From Rickettsiales bacterium (GTDB taxonomy: Bacteria; Pseudomonadota; Alphaproteobacteria; Rickettsiales; Anaplasmataceae): a stretch of DNA of 5,439 bases. This document shows, one piece after another, positions 5,089-5,439 of the stretch. How positions within the stretch are numbered: the first letter of the stretch is position 1; the number at the start of each line of letters is the position of its first letter. The notes below the pieces were generated by a model. It saw only the letters and a program-made list of their open reading frames with translations. It was not told the DNA's origin and made no database searches. The stretch is taken from positions 1 to 5,439 of the forward strand of contig JAITFM010000043.1 in the NCBI GenBank assembly GCA_031281335.1, in the 5' to 3' direction. A program made the position numbers and the translations under genes.

Positions 5089-5439
5089 TGGCTCTTCTAA
5101 AATCTTCAAAATATCAGCTGCACAGTAAACCCGATCTCTCTTTCCCTCAGAAGTTTGTGAAACAATGCCTAAATCTTCAAGTTTCATGACTGCCCTTTGG
5201 GCTGTTGTAAATGCAACACCTAAGTTTTCAACTATTCTCTTTATAGTAAAGTAAGGGTTTACAGCTAAATATCTTATAATATCACTTGCAACTCCTTCGG
5301 TTTTAGAACTTTGCCAACCTGTAATTAAATTGTTAATTTGTTCTGCCCTCGATAATACGTCCAGCGATTGCAACGCTACACCATTTAAGAAATAAGAGAA
5401 CCAATCATGCCACGTACCTTTGCTGCTTATATTGTAAAG
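5047..5439 (-). CDS. Fic-family protein, C-terminal part (cut by right edge)
   Basis: The minus-strand frame is open from the right edge to a TAA at 5049-5047, giving 130 residues. The first visible residues, LYNISSKGTWHDWFSYFLNG, match the helix that follows the catalytic domain in Fic proteins (family pattern GDWxxWxxFFLxGV). After a linking helix there is a winged-helix domain: AVNPYFTIKRIVENLGV followed by the recognition-helix-like TTAQRAVMKLEDLGIV, and a wing ending RDRVYCA. The catalytic HPFxxGNGR motif and the active-site region lie outside the window. Fic proteins transfer AMP or another nucleotide part onto target proteins; they can be toxins, self-regulating enzymes or host-directed effectors. 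Which applies here cannot be decided. A TTG internal start at 5373 is possible but unlikely, since the homology continues upstream of it. Confidence 0.82.
   Translation of the reverse strand, partial: LYNISSKGTWHDWFSYFLNGVALQSLDVLSRAEQINNLITGWQSSKTEGVASDIIRYLAVNPYFTIKRIVENLGVAFTTAQRAVMKLEDLGIVSQTSEGKRDRVYCAADILKILEEPLPTPNTCLSDYNI

Overview
The window looks like chromosomal DNA from an obligate intracellular alphaproteobacterium of the Anaplasmataceae, most probably Wolbachia. This rests on the very AT-rich gene starts and spacers, loosely packed and partly decaying genes, a Lys/Glu-rich porin-like surface protein, and a lone relic of a gene-transfer-agent tail gene. The species call is inference; no search was possible.

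Layout, left to right. (1) 1-207, minus strand: the N-terminal 69 codons of an unrecognised acidic protein, with a strong sigma70-type promoter and a good Shine-Dalgarno site, running off the left edge. (2) 208-585: a divergent, mostly AT-rich intergenic region with promoters facing both ways. (3) 586-2520: a large outer-membrane porin-like protein with a signal peptide, a roughly 120-residue Lys-rich periplasmic segment and a beta-barrel ending in Phe. A 13-bp perfect hairpin follows it. (4) 2587-2943: a toxin-antitoxin locus. A near-consensus promoter with a palindrome over its -35 region drives an intact ParD-like antitoxin. The overlapping RelE/ParE-like toxin frame is cut off by a stop after 25 codons, so the antitoxin appears to be orphaned. 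(5) 2999-3828: a DUF2163 / phage BR0599-type tail hub gene related to gene transfer agents and phages, broken by a one-base frameshift in a T run. (6) 3844-3930: tRNA-Ser(GGA). (7) 3957-5088: two overlapping genes. The first is a short C-terminal PyrK-like Fe-S electron-transfer module; the second is 5-formyltetrahydrofolate cyclo-ligase. (8) 5047-5439, minus strand: the C-terminal part of a Fic-family protein, convergent with and overlapping the cyclo-ligase gene.

The genes do not form one pathway. The window mixes housekeeping genes (tRNA-Ser, folate cyclo-ligase), host-interface candidates (porin, Fic protein, acidic left-edge protein) and decaying mobile or defence-type genes (toxin remnant, frameshifted tail gene). 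I see no clearly new multi-gene system. The most interesting stretch is 2587-3828, where an apparently retained and self-regulated antitoxin sits next to a dead toxin and a broken Fe-S tail-hub gene.
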